Of a DNA stretch of 64,000 bases, positions 17,605-26,414 are shown piece after piece. Under the pieces are notes generated by a model. The model was given only the letters and a program-made list of their open reading frames with translations, was not told where the DNA came from and ran no database searches. Each line of letters starts with the position of its first letter. The stretch's first letter is position 1. The DNA lies in contig CAJTSH010000009.1 of assembly GCA_910578885.1 (NCBI GenBank), forward strand, positions 36,518 to 100,517. Reading direction: 5' to 3'. The DNA is from an uncultured Lachnospiraceae bacterium (GTDB taxonomy: Bacteria > Bacillota > Clostridia > Lachnospirales > Lachnospiraceae). The position numbers were made by a program, and so were the translations under genes.

Positions 17605-18651
17605 CTAAAAAACCTTTGCTATATCAATTTCTCTCTGATACGGAAAGTCATAGAGAAATTCTGACAATTCCCTCTCTATGACCGCCGCTTCTTCCCGATA
17701 TTCCTCACTTAAAAACAACTGTGTATTCTGTATGGATTTCTCCGGGTTCAGATATTTGCGCCGCCCAATATGATCTTCCTGCTTCAAGCCCAGAATCTCG
17801 CAGACAAGCTTCACGCTTTCCTCATAACGGTAAATCAGATCCTCAAAGAAAATCCGATGCACATGGGGATTTTGCACCTGTCGCTCCATGCTGCGCAGAC
17901 GTCTGTAGTATTCGCAGTATTCCTTTACATCCGTCGGATAAGGAACCGGATTCTTGTCTCTCATAGCCCAGACATATTTGTTAGAAATAAAAACATCTCT
18001 CGGATCGCGCTCCACAACAAAGCACTCTGCATTGTCCCCAAAGTAATGCTCCATCCTCCACAGATTAAACGGCAGCAAAAGCTGATCCAGAATCAGATTT
18101 TTCTCTTCAATTCCCATGCGGATGAAAATCTGTTCCAGATAACTTTTCGACGCCGCATAGAATTCTTCCGGATAAGGAAGAGATACTGTCATCTGATCAT
18201 ATACCAGCGGACGCTTTATTACCAGTTTCCCTCCGCTTACCAGCATCAACGCCTTCCGCACGCACATTTTCACAAACATCGGGGGAGATAATTTCTCCTG
18301 CACATACCAGTAGTCCTCGGGCAGATACTGCACCAGTTTCCCGATATATTCTTCTGTCAGTTTCAAAAAATCCGGGTGCAGGTTTTTCTTATAATTCGCA
18401 GGCCACCAGAATTTCCGGGTATACAGCTCCTTCATTGCTTCTTTGAAGGTATGGAGCGCCTCATCGCTTCGAATTGCATTGTTGCCGATTAACAGCTTGT
18501 CCTCCAAGTCGAAAACTCCTCCCGGACAGTGCAGGAACACATATTCAAAGGATCCGTGGGAAGCTTCGTATCCTCGAAACTCCTGAACCAAATCTGTAAT
18601 TGCAGAGGAACCGGAACCCATATAACCGGTCGGAATTATGATTTTATTCAT
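17605..18651 (-). CDS. Sulfotransferase-like P-loop protein
   Basis: A 348-residue protein that opens with a P-loop, PTGYMGSGSSAITDLV (residues 7-22), and has VERDPRDVFISNKYVW at 213-228. In sulfotransferases these match the 5'-phosphosulfate loop and the 3'-phosphate-binding segment (R...S) for PAPS. Large inserts between them are helical and basic. Its ATG overlaps the flippase stop by 8 bases and it precedes a GT4 gene. It may sulfate a sugar of the surface glycan. No cysN/D/C-type PAPS genes are in the window, so whether PAPS is available is not known from here. Another transferred group is possible. Confidence 0.6.
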   Translation of the reverse strand: MNKIIIPTGYMGSGSSAITDLVQEFRGYEASHGSFEYVFLHCPGGVFDLEDKLLIGNNAIRSDEALHTFKEAMKELYTRKFWWPANYKKNLHPDFLKLTEEYIGKLVQYLPEDYWYVQEKLSPPMFVKMCVRKALMLVSGGKLVIKRPLVYDQMTVSLPYPEEFYAASKSYLEQIFIRMGIEEKNLILDQLLLPFNLWRMEHYFGDNAECFVVERDPRDVFISNKYVWAMRDKNPVPYPTDVKEYCEYYRRLRSMERQVQNPHVHRIFFEDLIYRYEESVKLVCEILGLKQEDHIGRRKYLNPEKSIQNTQLFLSEEYREEAAVIERELSEFLYDFPYQREIDIAKVF

Positions 18652-20077
18652 CTCTTGTTCCTTTCTCGCCCCGCAGGCTCTTTCGTACCGCCGCTATTTT
18701 CTTCGCTTCAAATGCAAACAACAGCAGCGTGATTACAGCAAGAATCAGATAACGCACCCATATAACGTCCACAAACACAAACATCAGAGCCATATATAGG
18801 ATAACGCAGCAGCTATTTGCCAGAATGAGCCGCATGTTATAAATCTGTTTCGCCCCAAGCTTTCCGGCAAAGACATAATTCAACAGCAGCAGGACAAAAT
18901 AACTTGCAACCGTCGTATAACATGCAGCGATATAACCGAACCTGGGTATGAATATAAAATTTAAAATCAGATTCAGCACTGCAGCCGCCACCGATGCGCA
19001 CGCAATCCACTGTGGTTTCTTGTAATAGTATTCCAAATCATAGAAAAATAAATAGATAAACTGAAAAAACATCGCAAGCACCAAGGGCGGGACGATATAA
19101 ATACAGGGCAGATATGCCTCCGTCAAAAAAATACGTATCAATTCCGGGGATATCGTAAGCAGTCCAATGGTAAGATACATACCAAGCAATACCATAAATC
19201 CGGAATTCTCACGAATGCTCCCGGTATCTCCCTCGCTCAGTCTCCGATATACCCACGGCGACCATGCCGCCATAAGCTGTGACATCACGGTAAACGCCAG
19301 AAACCCGACCGTATGCGCCATGCTGTAGATTCCGCTTTCCGCTTCTCCTACCATTGCGGTAATCATCATCAGATCACACTGGGTCAACACCATCTGCGAC
19401 AAAAGATGCGGGATTACCGGAACGGTGAATTTCAGTGTTCTTGTGATATATTTGCGGCGAAAACTGTGCCGCCCCGAAAACAGCAGCCAGACAAGAAGTA
19501 CAACTGCTACTACGACATAGGTGGCGTCCAATCCCAAGACCCTGCCTATGTATTTTCCTTGCGGCATGACAAGCGCAAGTCCTACCGAAAGGAACTGCGC
19601 CGCCGGTCCGCAGCAGAGCACGATAAAGAAAATAATCAAGGATTTATTGTGGAAAATACAATAGTAATCTCCAATCGAATAGAGGGCAAAGCTCAGACAG
19701 CTAATAAACAGCCAGTAGTACAAAAAATCATCCAGTTTTAACGCCTGCTGCAAAAATTCCCGGAAGGGCAGGCTGATCAAAAATATCACGCCGACCATTG
19801 CAATGCAAAAAACCGTAATACTGAAAATATAATCTTTTTTCTCCTTCTCAAAATCCAGCATCGCCCGGTTCACAAATGCGTAAACTGCCAAAGTCGCAAG
19901 AATGACCAAGGTATTCCTCGTCGCCAAAAAGGTACTGGCAATCCCCAGATCCTTTTCCGACAGAACGCGGGCGATAATCGGAACCATCACCATTCCCACC
20001 ACAAGGGAAATCACATTCGCCACTGTATTCATCAACGCTGTTTTTACTGTCAATTTGCTGTCTTTTTTCTTATCCAT
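18644..20077 (-). CDS. Polysaccharide flippase (Wzx/RfbX, MOP superfamily)
   Basis: A 477-residue membrane protein with 12-14 predicted helices of the MOP superfamily. The N-terminal segment ALMNTVANVISLVVGMVMVP and the long even spacing of helices are typical of Wzx-type translocases of undecaprenyl-diphosphate oligosaccharides. The ATG at 20077 follows GGAGGG and leaves a 14-base gap from the upstream GT2 stop; an upstream in-frame start at 20134 would overlap that gene. It overlaps the sulfotransferase-like gene by 8 bases. The locus thus encodes both a flippase and an ABC exporter. Confidence 0.87.
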   Translation of the reverse strand: MDKKKDSKLTVKTALMNTVANVISLVVGMVMVPIIARVLSEKDLGIASTFLATRNTLVILATLAVYAFVNRAMLDFEKEKKDYIFSITVFCIAMVGVIFLISLPFREFLQQALKLDDFLYYWLFISCLSFALYSIGDYYCIFHNKSLIIFFIVLCCGPAAQFLSVGLALVMPQGKYIGRVLGLDATYVVVAVVLLVWLLFSGRHSFRRKYITRTLKFTVPVIPHLLSQMVLTQCDLMMITAMVGEAESGIYSMAHTVGFLAFTVMSQLMAAWSPWVYRRLSEGDTGSIRENSGFMVLLGMYLTIGLLTISPELIRIFLTEAYLPCIYIVPPLVLAMFFQFIYLFFYDLEYYYKKPQWIACASVAAAVLNLILNFIFIPRFGYIAACYTTVASYFVLLLLNYVFAGKLGAKQIYNMRLILANSCCVILYMALMFVFVDVIWVRYLILAVITLLLFAFEAKKIAAVRKSLRGEKGTRDE

Positions 20078-20091
20078 GTTCCCTCCGGCAG

Positions 20092-21111
20092 TTATTTCAT
20101 TCCCGTATATTTTTTCAGAATCTCTCTCATACAATAATCAATATAATAAAATCCGGACCGAATCCCCCATAACCGAATACCATATATCAGTCGCCGTTTT
20201 CCTTTTAATTGCTTAATAATCTGCCCAAATTCCTCCCGGTTGCGCAACTCATGTTGCTTTGACCGATAGGATACCTTTCCCAAAACATCCTTACTATGAT
20301 ATAAATTATCCAAAGACACCACTAAGGCATTAAAATAGAACCCATACAGCTTTAAGAGTTCATCTTCCGAAACGCCTTCCGCCTTTGCATATCTGATAAA
20401 CTCCTGAAAAATTTTTACCTGATTATCAAAAAAGTCCGGCCGATACCGATTATCAAGGCTTTCCTTCCCCCGCTTCATGTAATGATATAAAGGTTTATTT
20501 ATAACAAGAATATCCAAGTCCGCAGCCCTAAGATACCTTAGATTAAACAGCAGATCTTCGCCCAAGCTCATAGCTTCTTCAAAACGAATTCCCACCTCTT
20601 TAAGATTTCTCACGACATATAATTTATTCCATATGGCATTCAACAAGCCAGCGCTATAAAGATTAACAATATTTTCTCTTTTCATCAGATGTATCTCTTT
20701 ATGATTTAAAAATACCGGAGTCTTCTTTCTTCTATCAGACATCTCTATTTCCCGATAATACCCGCACACTGTCATATAAGAGCAATTTTGTTGTTCCATC
20801 AAACAGGACACGTAATCCGGTTCCAAATAATCATCAGAATCAATAAATACCAGATACTCTCCCGAAGCTTTTTCGATTCCCTTATTTCTGGCAGCGGATA
20901 CCCCGCTGTTCTTTTGATGGATTACAGCAATTCTAGAATCTTTCTCTTTCCAGAAATCACAAATTGCGCCCGAAGCATCCTTAGAACCATCATCAATCAA
21001 TATTATCTCCAAATTCTGATACTTTTGGCTGCAGATACTGGCTATGCACTTTTCTAAATACGGTTCTACATTATATACTGTAACAATTACGGATACGAAC
21101 TTATTCTCCAC
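20092..21111 (-). CDS. GT2 family glycosyltransferase
   Basis: A 339-residue GT2 enzyme. It has FVSVIVTVYNVEPYLEK, ILIDDGSKDAS and the metal motif FIDSDDYLEPDY. The best start is the GTG at 21111 with AGAGG 6 bases upstream; a TTG at 21126 in the same frame has no ribosome site and would overlap the gene before it. The C-terminal third is basic and aromatic and probably holds the acceptor site. It lies 11 bases behind another GT2 gene and 14 before the flippase, so it likely helps to assemble the flipped repeat unit. Confidence 0.88.
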   Translation of the reverse strand: MENKFVSVIVTVYNVEPYLEKCIASICSQKYQNLEIILIDDGSKDASGAICDFWKEKDSRIAVIHQKNSGVSAARNKGIEKASGEYLVFIDSDDYLEPDYVSCLMEQQNCSYMTVCGYYREIEMSDRRKKTPVFLNHKEIHLMKRENIVNLYSAGLLNAIWNKLYVVRNLKEVGIRFEEAMSLGEDLLFNLRYLRAADLDILVINKPLYHYMKRGKESLDNRYRPDFFDNQVKIFQEFIRYAKAEGVSEDELLKLYGFYFNALVVSLDNLYHSKDVLGKVSYRSKQHELRNREEFGQIIKQLKGKRRLIYGIRLWGIRSGFYYIDYCMREILKKYTGMK

Positions 21112-21122
21112 TTGACACCTCT

Positions 21123-22103
21123 TCAAATCAATGAAATTGTATAAAACAGCAACTTATCCATATGTATTTTCTTTAAATTCATGACAACTCCCACCCCCAG
21201 ACGGATTTTAGAGGTCTGTCCTTGCGGCTTTAACAATCCTATATAAGGATTCCTTTTATAATCCGGAAATTTTTTCTCCATATCTTCCATCCAGAAATCA
21301 TATTTTTTGCGCATCCTCTTCACACCGCCGCCATGTCCATAGGTAATCAATGCATTTACCATATTGGAAATATAGGTGTATTCAATGATCTGCCTCTTCT
21401 CTTCGGACAAAGCTGAAATATCGTGCTTCTTTAAAAACGCCCCGAATATCTGGGCAACAAATTCTTCGTGGTTCTTGTTATAATTCAAAGAACCGGTGAT
21501 GGACTTCCGGTTGAAATAGTAATAATATCCGGCGTAATCCATCACACGGTACACTGCTCCATAATAAAAAACGCAGAGACTGAAATAGATATCCTCTCCA
21601 CACCGGATGTCCGAGAATTCCAGCCCATGCTCCGTCAGAAATCCCTTCCGAAACATTTTGGCACAAGCAATCGGATAGGTTACGACGCTCCAAACACTAT
21701 CCGATACTTTGTGCTCAGTCAATTCCCCATCCACATCTCTGATGTATCCGCCGATGACTACGTCGCAAGGGTTCGCTTCCATCTCATTTAAATAAGTTTC
21801 TACAAAATCCTCCTGAACATAGTCGTCGCTGTCCACAAAGAGGATATACTCTCCCTTTGCATGACGGATCCCTCTCTCTCTGGTTCTTCCAAGCCCAATA
21901 TTCTGTTCATTCACAAGAGCTGTCAGCTTCTTCGGATAACGGCGGGAATATTCTTCTAAAATCTGCTGGCTGTTATCCGGGCTGCAGTCATTGATACCTA
22001 TAATTTCATAATCCCCACATGTCTGTTTTACAAGACTGTCCAGACATCTGCCAAGGTATGCTTCTACATTATATATAGGAACGATCACAGTTACTTTCGG
22101 CAT
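21123..22103 (-). CDS. GT2 family glycosyltransferase
   Basis: A 326-residue GT2 enzyme starting MPKVTVIVPIYNVEAYLGRC. Motifs are IIGINDCSPDNS (a C where many have G) and ILFVDSDDYVQEDF. The ATG at 22103 is preceded by GGAGG with 5 bases of spacing; an in-frame TTG 12 bases further up is ignored. It heads the glycosyltransferase/flippase/sulfotransferase block and follows a 128-base gap after the BCCT gene. The donor is unknown. Confidence 0.88.
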   Translation of the reverse strand: MPKVTVIVPIYNVEAYLGRCLDSLVKQTCGDYEIIGINDCSPDNSQQILEEYSRRYPKKLTALVNEQNIGLGRTRERGIRHAKGEYILFVDSDDYVQEDFVETYLNEMEANPCDVVIGGYIRDVDGELTEHKVSDSVWSVVTYPIACAKMFRKGFLTEHGLEFSDIRCGEDIYFSLCVFYYGAVYRVMDYAGYYYYFNRKSITGSLNYNKNHEEFVAQIFGAFLKKHDISALSEEKRQIIEYTYISNMVNALITYGHGGGVKRMRKKYDFWMEDMEKKFPDYKRNPYIGLLKPQGQTSKIRLGVGVVMNLKKIHMDKLLFYTISLI

Positions 22104-22231
22104 ATAAACCTCCAAAATAGCCGCCGCTTACAGCAGAAACAGCAGCTTAAAATGCACTTACTGCGGCGAATTTCTTATATTTCCGCCGCTTCTTGGTACA
22201 TTTTAACACATGTCCTGTCAAAAAACTATCA
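22104..22231 (-). promoter_or_regulatory. Leader with GC-rich hairpins and a TTGACA box
   Basis: This 128-base gap separates the choline module from the GT block. On the minus strand a TTGACA lies at 22216-22221, but 16-18 bases downstream only poor -10 sequences follow (best TACCAA). Two GCGGCG/CGCCGC-type arms around 22162-22190 can form a hairpin without a T run. The region may be a weak promoter or a processing site. Nothing firmer can be said. Confidence 0.3.
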
Positions 22232-23773
22232 TTATTGCTTTTCTTCATTTTCTTTTAAGTATTTCTTCGCATCCTTAATAAAACTTGCCACAATCAAAAT
22301 GACAATAATCCCAATCGGAAACGCTGCTATAATAGATACCGACTGCAGGCTGTTCATCGAATTCTCCGAGAAAATCAACGCGATCGGGAATAAAATAAAT
22401 AATACAGCCCAGAATGTACGGACACGTTTATCCGGCTCCTCGTTAACGTCCAGTTCCTTATAGGAATACGAAGACACTACCATCGTCAGCGCGTCAAATG
22501 TCGTAGAATAAAAGGCGATCATCGTAATCACAAGCAGAATGATTCCCAATTTCGGCAGCGGAAGCGTTTCAAAAATATTCATAATCGCCTGTGAAACCGG
22601 CGCATTCTCCGCAATTGTCCCAACGGTATCCAGCCCATGCTTCATCTGCTGTGCCAGTCCATAGTTTCCAAGGATAATAAAGGAAGTGAAGGTTCCGGCA
22701 AGCCCGCAGACATATCCGCCCAGAATCGTATTCTTAATCGTCCGTCCCTTGCTGATGGTTCCGATAAAGAACGGCGTTGCCACACACCATACCATCCAGT
22801 ATGCCCAGTAGTAAATCGTCCAGTTCTGTGGGAAGGAGCTCTCACGCAGCGGATCCATCCAAGTGCTTAACCCAATAAAATTCTGCACCATCTTGCCAAG
22901 AGAACCGATTCCTGTTTCAATAATATATTTCGTTTCTCCGCCGCCGACCAGAAAATAGATGAGCAAAGCGAAGAATAAGTATGTACAAAAAGAGGCAAGC
23001 CTGGAAATTCCCTTCATTCCAAACCACACGGTCAATGTGTAGACAAATGCAATCAACAAGAGAATCACAATCGTCAGGCCAATCGTTGCATCCAATCCAA
23101 ATACCCGGCTGATTCCCTCTGACAGCAGCGGCGTTGCCAGTGAAAATGTTGTTGCCGTTCCGGCGAGCAATGCGAGTACGGCTATCACGTCAATTACTTT
23201 CCCCCAGAATCCATCTACCCTGCTTCCCAGAATCGGCCTGCACGCCTCGGAAAATCTCTGTCTCCTTCTGCCCCGCACATGAAGCATGAAACCAAAGGCA
23301 ATCGCAAGAATGATGTAGAAGCTCCAAGGAATCGGTCCCCAGTGGAACAACGGATAAACAGATGCCCATTCCTGAACCCCTCCCATCTCTTCAATATGTG
23401 GGTCTGCAGCATACAATGCCCATTCACATAGAGAATAATAAAGAATATCCGCCGCCATCGTAGAGGTAAAAATCATCGTTCCCCATTTAAACGTAGAATA
23501 CTGAGGCTTATCCGTATTTCCAAGACGAATCTCTCCGTACTTTGAAAATGCAATATACAGGGAAAACAAAAAAGTTCCCAGTCCGATCAGAATATAGTAA
23601 AATCCCAATTCATCCCCTAAAAATCCCCGGACCACTCCCAGTATCTGCTTGGACTGCTCCGGCATTGCCATAAATAAAATACTTAAAATTAAAATCCCGG
23701 CAAGCGGAATCAATGTTGTCTTCCAGTCAATATTTTTCCATAAATCCGTTTTTTTCTTATTATTCATTTCCAT
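22232..23773 (-). CDS. BCCT family choline/betaine transporter
   Basis: A 513-residue secondary transporter of the betaine/choline/carnitine family with 12 predicted helices. Recognisable pieces are STMAADILYYSLCEWALYA and HWGPIPWSFYIILAIAFG in helices 3-4, and the helix-8 region NWTIYYWAYWMVWCVATPFF with the Trp-rich substrate box. Its start overlaps the preceding LicC-like gene by 14 bases, so the genes are translated together. In lic operons the transporter brings in choline for phosphorylcholine decoration. That role fits here and is preferred over osmoprotection. Confidence 0.9.
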   Translation of the reverse strand: MEMNNKKKTDLWKNIDWKTTLIPLAGILILSILFMAMPEQSKQILGVVRGFLGDELGFYYILIGLGTFLFSLYIAFSKYGEIRLGNTDKPQYSTFKWGTMIFTSTMAADILYYSLCEWALYAADPHIEEMGGVQEWASVYPLFHWGPIPWSFYIILAIAFGFMLHVRGRRRQRFSEACRPILGSRVDGFWGKVIDVIAVLALLAGTATTFSLATPLLSEGISRVFGLDATIGLTIVILLLIAFVYTLTVWFGMKGISRLASFCTYLFFALLIYFLVGGGETKYIIETGIGSLGKMVQNFIGLSTWMDPLRESSFPQNWTIYYWAYWMVWCVATPFFIGTISKGRTIKNTILGGYVCGLAGTFTSFIILGNYGLAQQMKHGLDTVGTIAENAPVSQAIMNIFETLPLPKLGIILLVITMIAFYSTTFDALTMVVSSYSYKELDVNEEPDKRVRTFWAVLFILFPIALIFSENSMNSLQSVSIIAAFPIGIIVILIVASFIKDAKKYLKENEEKQ

Positions 23774-24494
23774 TTGTCCCTTCTTGATTCAACAATGTAT
23801 AAGACCTATCCAGTTCACACAGTTCTTCAAAGCTGTCTACTTCCACAATGTCTCCGTCTGAAATCTTTCGGATACCAAGCGCATACTCCTTTGGATAACA
23901 GAAAAGCGCCACGTCATCCCAGTAAATCTGCCGGTTTTTCTTTTCCTCAAACTCAGCTTCCAGATGATGTTTCAGGCGTAACCCATCCTCTCCTGACCAG
24001 AAAGAAACGCTGTAAAGCTGCCAGCCTGACCTTCCTCCGGTTCTGCTGCAATGCGTCACGACGTCATTCTCCACCGTCAAAAGCCATTCCTTTGTCTCCT
24101 GCTCCACCCACTTACAGCAGTAACAGGAACGGGCAAATTCCTTTTTCAAAATCTCTGGTTCATAAATAATCTGATCCCCATCCAGAATTACACACTCTCC
24201 CAGATATTCCCTCGCCGCATACAGAGAGGAAATGTTGTTGTACTGCTCATAATAGGGATTCTCAATCAGATGGATATTTTCATATTCCTCCAAGAGCGCC
24301 GCAAATTGTTCTTTCAGATAACCGACCACAATATATATTTCATCAATTCCGTTTTCCTTCAGGGCATCTATAACGGATTCAATCATCCGCTTGCCATGCA
24401 CCTTCACTAATGGCTTCGGCGTGTCGAGCGTCACCGGATGCATCCGATTTCCGATTCCCGCCGCCATGATAATGGCTCGCTTCGCCTCATACAT
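23760..24494 (-). CDS. LicC-like nucleotidyltransferase (CTP:phosphocholine cytidylyltransferase type)
   Basis: A 244-residue GT-A-like nucleotidyltransferase. The N-terminal loop is RAIIMAAGIGNRMHPVTLDT, followed by KPLVKVHGKRMIESVIDAL, IYIVVGYLKEQF, NPYYEQYNNISSLYAAREYL and a VILDGDQII metal site. This order is that of LicC-type enzymes that make CDP-choline from CTP and phosphocholine. The ATG at 24494 is chosen because AAGGAGG stands 9 bases upstream; it overlaps the fusion gene's stop by 8 bases. A second LicC domain is present in that fusion protein, so this copy may have another substrate. Confidence 0.82.
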   Translation of the reverse strand: MYEAKRAIIMAAGIGNRMHPVTLDTPKPLVKVHGKRMIESVIDALKENGIDEIYIVVGYLKEQFAALLEEYENIHLIENPYYEQYNNISSLYAAREYLGECVILDGDQIIYEPEILKKEFARSCYCCKWVEQETKEWLLTVENDVVTHCSRTGGRSGWQLYSVSFWSGEDGLRLKHHLEAEFEEKKNRQIYWDDVALFCYPKEYALGIRKISDGDIVEVDSFEELCELDRSYTLLNQEGTNGNE

Positions 24495-26289
24495 TTCCTT
24501 CTTCCTCCTTACGTGCATTTAATATGTCTTCTTCCTCATGAAAAATGCGGTAATAATCCTTCGCATACCGATACTGGCGTAAACTGTACTCTCCGAACTC
24601 CACGCCCTTCTGCCGCTTGTATTCACACCAGTTGCTCCATAAAAGCCCGCAGGCAGCGATATAACAATAAATTTTCAACCGCACATCACCCTTCACACCC
24701 TCCGGGAAATACGCTTTTATCAGAGCCTCCACCTGTTCCCTATTGTAGAGCGCATAAATGGCAAACATCGCGATATCCACATGAGGATCCTGCATTCCCG
24801 CATACTCCCAGTCAATCAAACGGATTTCCCCATCCTCTAAGAACATAAAATTATCCGGCACCGCATCAATATGCGTTAATGCCCAATCATGCTCCCTGCT
24901 GTCAATATACTTCTTCAATTCATAGACCTTCTGCTTAGTTATAGCATAATCGCGGTAAGCGGAACGCTCTCCCCCCCAGAGCGATTCATAATATTCTATA
25001 TGTTCAAAAACATCAAAACAATGCCCTACCTTCAATCCGCTCTCATGGAATTTCCGCAGATACGCCATACATTGTTTCACATCCTCCGGCTCTTCGGGAT
25101 TGCAGACTCTTGCATTTTCCAGAAACGCCGTTATCTTATAGCCATTTTCCGGATCTATATAATAAATGTCATCACAGATTTTCTTATCCCGGATTGCTTC
25201 ATACACCTCATATTCTTCCCGGCGGTTAATCAGTTGATCCGTACCTTCTCCCGGAATCCGCATGATATAGCGTTTTCCCTTACAGCAAAACCGGAAAGAA
25301 CGGTTTGTCATTCCCTTTTTCAGCACAGTGATATCAGCAATCTCCTCCGTACCCACCTCAAGCGCCTGCGCTGCCAGACGTAAGATATCTGAATCAAGAT
25401 CTCCGGAATCGGAATCAAGTTCTCTAAGCTGCTCATAGGTATTAATTTCAAACGTCTCGCCTGCAGACACAGGTCTTGCCGCTGTAACCATCACCTCATC
25501 CTTCCAGAGCGTCTCCTCCCAGAAAGAATCCGTATGTTCCCCGTTCTCTGTCATACCTTTTATCTGCCGTTTCACATATCCGCTTTCCGGCTCCTGCAGA
25601 TATGCGATTCCAATCATACGGTTACCGTTTTCCTTCCTACCGCACCGGACAAGTTCATACTTCCGGTTCATACGGACATCGCTGTGTTTCTCCTCTTCTT
25701 CGCTTACCATATACCAAGAGTACAACTCATATTTCCGAAACGGATTTTTTTCACACCAGATATCACAGGGAAGAATATAGGCATTTGCAAGCCGCTCCTT
25801 TGCAAGCGCGAGGGAATAGAGATTATTCATCGTCCCATAGTTTGGATTTACCAGTAACTGTACCTGATACTCATCAATTAAATACTCATACTGTTCCTTT
25901 AAGAAACCCACAACAATGTAGATTTCCCGGATTCCCGCCTCATGAAGCTGACGGATAAGACGCTCGATCAGTATCTCTCCCCGCACCTTAAGCATCCCCT
26001 TGGTCGCCCCCGTGTTGATCGGCACCATCCGCATTCCCGCTCCCGCCGCCAGTATCACAGCGCGTTTGGGCTTCATTTCCTGCAGCATGTACCTTGCCGT
26101 CTCTGTCGGTTCTGCTTCATCCGACAAATAATCCATCTGCATCAGATGCTTTAAGCTCCGGTTGATCACTCCCAGAGAATAGCCCACCGCATCCGCAAGA
26201 TGACGTTGATTTTCAAAAGAATTCTCCCTCAGGAAACCAAGGATTTCCTTTTCTTGTATGTTCATCTCATCTTCGTTTTTATTGTTCAT
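24487..26289 (-). CDS. Fusion of winged-helix DNA-binding, LicC-like and LicA-like choline kinase domains
   Basis: About 600 residues with three domains in order. Residues ~8-60 are a winged helix-turn-helix (EKEILGFLREN, RHLADAVGYSLGVINRSLKH). Residues ~74-305 are a LicC-type nucleotidyltransferase (AVILAAGAGMRMVPINTGAT, IYIVVGFLKEQYE). Residues ~315-600 are a choline-kinase-like domain with RYIMRIPGEGTD, the catalytic THIDAVPDNFMF loop and IRLIDWEYAGM. One protein can thus phosphorylate choline, make CDP-choline and perhaps bind DNA. The ATG at 26289 is preferred since the promoter places transcription start right at the earlier ATG (26319). It heads the choline operon with the LicC-like and BCCT genes. 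Confidence 0.85.
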   Translation of the reverse strand: MNNKNEDEMNIQEKEILGFLRENSFENQRHLADAVGYSLGVINRSLKHLMQMDYLSDEAEPTETARYMLQEMKPKRAVILAAGAGMRMVPINTGATKGMLKVRGEILIERLIRQLHEAGIREIYIVVGFLKEQYEYLIDEYQVQLLVNPNYGTMNNLYSLALAKERLANAYILPCDIWCEKNPFRKYELYSWYMVSEEEEKHSDVRMNRKYELVRCGRKENGNRMIGIAYLQEPESGYVKRQIKGMTENGEHTDSFWEETLWKDEVMVTAARPVSAGETFEINTYEQLRELDSDSGDLDSDILRLAAQALEVGTEEIADITVLKKGMTNRSFRFCCKGKRYIMRIPGEGTDQLINRREEYEVYEAIRDKKICDDIYYIDPENGYKITAFLENARVCNPEEPEDVKQCMAYLRKFHESGLKVGHCFDVFEHIEYYESLWGGERSAYRDYAITKQKVYELKKYIDSREHDWALTHIDAVPDNFMFLEDGEIRLIDWEYAGMQDPHVDIAMFAIYALYNREQVEALIKAYFPEGVKGDVRLKIYCYIAACGLLWSNWCEYKRQKGVEFGEYSLRQYRYAKDYYRIFHEEEDILNARKEEEGNV

Positions 26290-26328
26290 AAACTTCTCAC
26301 CATTCCATTTCTCGAACATTCTTGTATA

Positions 26329-26371
26329 ATAATAGCGGTAAGAATGCGTTTTGTCAACTATTCTTACCGCT
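26329..26371 (-). promoter_or_regulatory. Promoter inside a perfect inverted repeat (choline operon)
   Basis: On the minus strand TTGACA (26352-26357) and TATTAT (26329-26334) stand 17 bases apart, close to the sigma-A consensus. The -35 box lies in the 14-base centre between two perfect 12-base arms (26334-26345 AGCGGTAAGAAT and 26360-26371 ATTCTTACCGCT). One arm fills the spacer between -35 and -10 and the other lies upstream of -35. A repressor bound here would block RNA polymerase. The obvious candidate is the winged-helix domain of the first gene. The arms could also form a hairpin at the end of the upstream transcript, but no T run follows. Confidence 0.75.
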
Positions 26372-26414
26372 TTTTATAATATTTCACACTTCGGCTTCAC
26401 TGTTACTGCGTCTC

